From Eubacterium sp. (GTDB lineage: Bacteria > Bacillota > Clostridia > Oscillospirales > Acutalibacteraceae), in contig JAIDJS010000131.1 in the NCBI GenBank assembly GCA_029052085.1, forward strand, positions 1 through 5,542: DNA of 5,542 nucleotides, given 5' to 3'. The position numbers and the translations under genes are program-made. Positions 5,541 to 5,542 of the stretch are shown piece by piece (position 1 is the stretch's first letter; each line of letters opens with the position of its first letter). Below the pieces are notes generated by a model. That model was not told the origin of the DNA. It saw nothing but the letters and a program-made list of their open reading frames with translations, and ran no database searches.

Positions 5541-5542
5541 AT

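Larger units (their letters stand above)
5295..5542. other. AT-rich intergenic DNA after ppdK with no convincing gene
   Basis: Both strands are broken by frequent stops. The only start-to-stop stretches are very short, for example ATG 5325 to TAA 5369 (14 residues) and ATG 5444 (10 residues), and neither has a suitably placed Shine-Dalgarno. The region holds one AT-rich hairpin with a T-run (5363-5394) and a promoter-like pair at its right end (5512-5540). Nothing in 5395-5510 could be assigned. Confidence 0.6.

Overview
The window looks like chromosome from a low-GC, anaerobic, Gram-positive bacterium, most likely a gut-type member of the Clostridia. This rests on AT-rich intergenic DNA, strong AGGAGG-type ribosome binding sites, Clostridia-like GlmU and pyruvate phosphate dikinase (PPDK) sequences, and an FAD oxidoreductase/DUF1667 gene pair common in that group. 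No mobile element, CRISPR array, tRNA, rRNA or recognisable phage gene was seen.

Layout. (1) Positions 3-575 (+) hold the C-terminal part of an NAD(P)/FAD-dependent oxidoreductase, cut by the left edge and carrying an in-frame TAG at 27-29. Four bases later, at 580-930 (+), comes a small cysteine-rich DUF1667 protein; the two form the end of an operon. (2) A bidirectional hairpin terminator (935-962) separates this operon from the convergent glmU (980-2359, -), which encodes the bifunctional enzyme that makes UDP-GlcNAc. (3) Positions 2360-2604 form a divergent promoter region with a well-formed sigma-A-type promoter for glmU and another for ppdK. It also has a 10-bp inverted repeat around the glmU -10 box, a doubled CAAATTT motif between the promoters, and a leader of about 88 nt before ppdK. 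(4) ppdK (2605-5235, +) is complete and encodes PPDK with all catalytic landmarks present. (5) A strong terminator (5260-5294) is followed by about 250 bp of AT-rich DNA with no convincing gene. That stretch holds an AT-rich hairpin plus T-run and, at the extreme right end, a consensus-like promoter for a gene outside the window.

How the genes relate. The three transcription units are functionally independent. The left operon is probably an anaerobic electron-transfer module, often found beside glycerol-3-phosphate dehydrogenase. glmU feeds peptidoglycan synthesis. ppdK serves PPi-linked interconversion of PEP and pyruvate in central metabolism. No clearly new system is evident. The points most worth a second look are the nonsense codon in the oxidoreductase, the uncharacterised DUF1667 cysteine motif, the inverted repeat over the glmU promoter, and the competing hairpins after ppdK.
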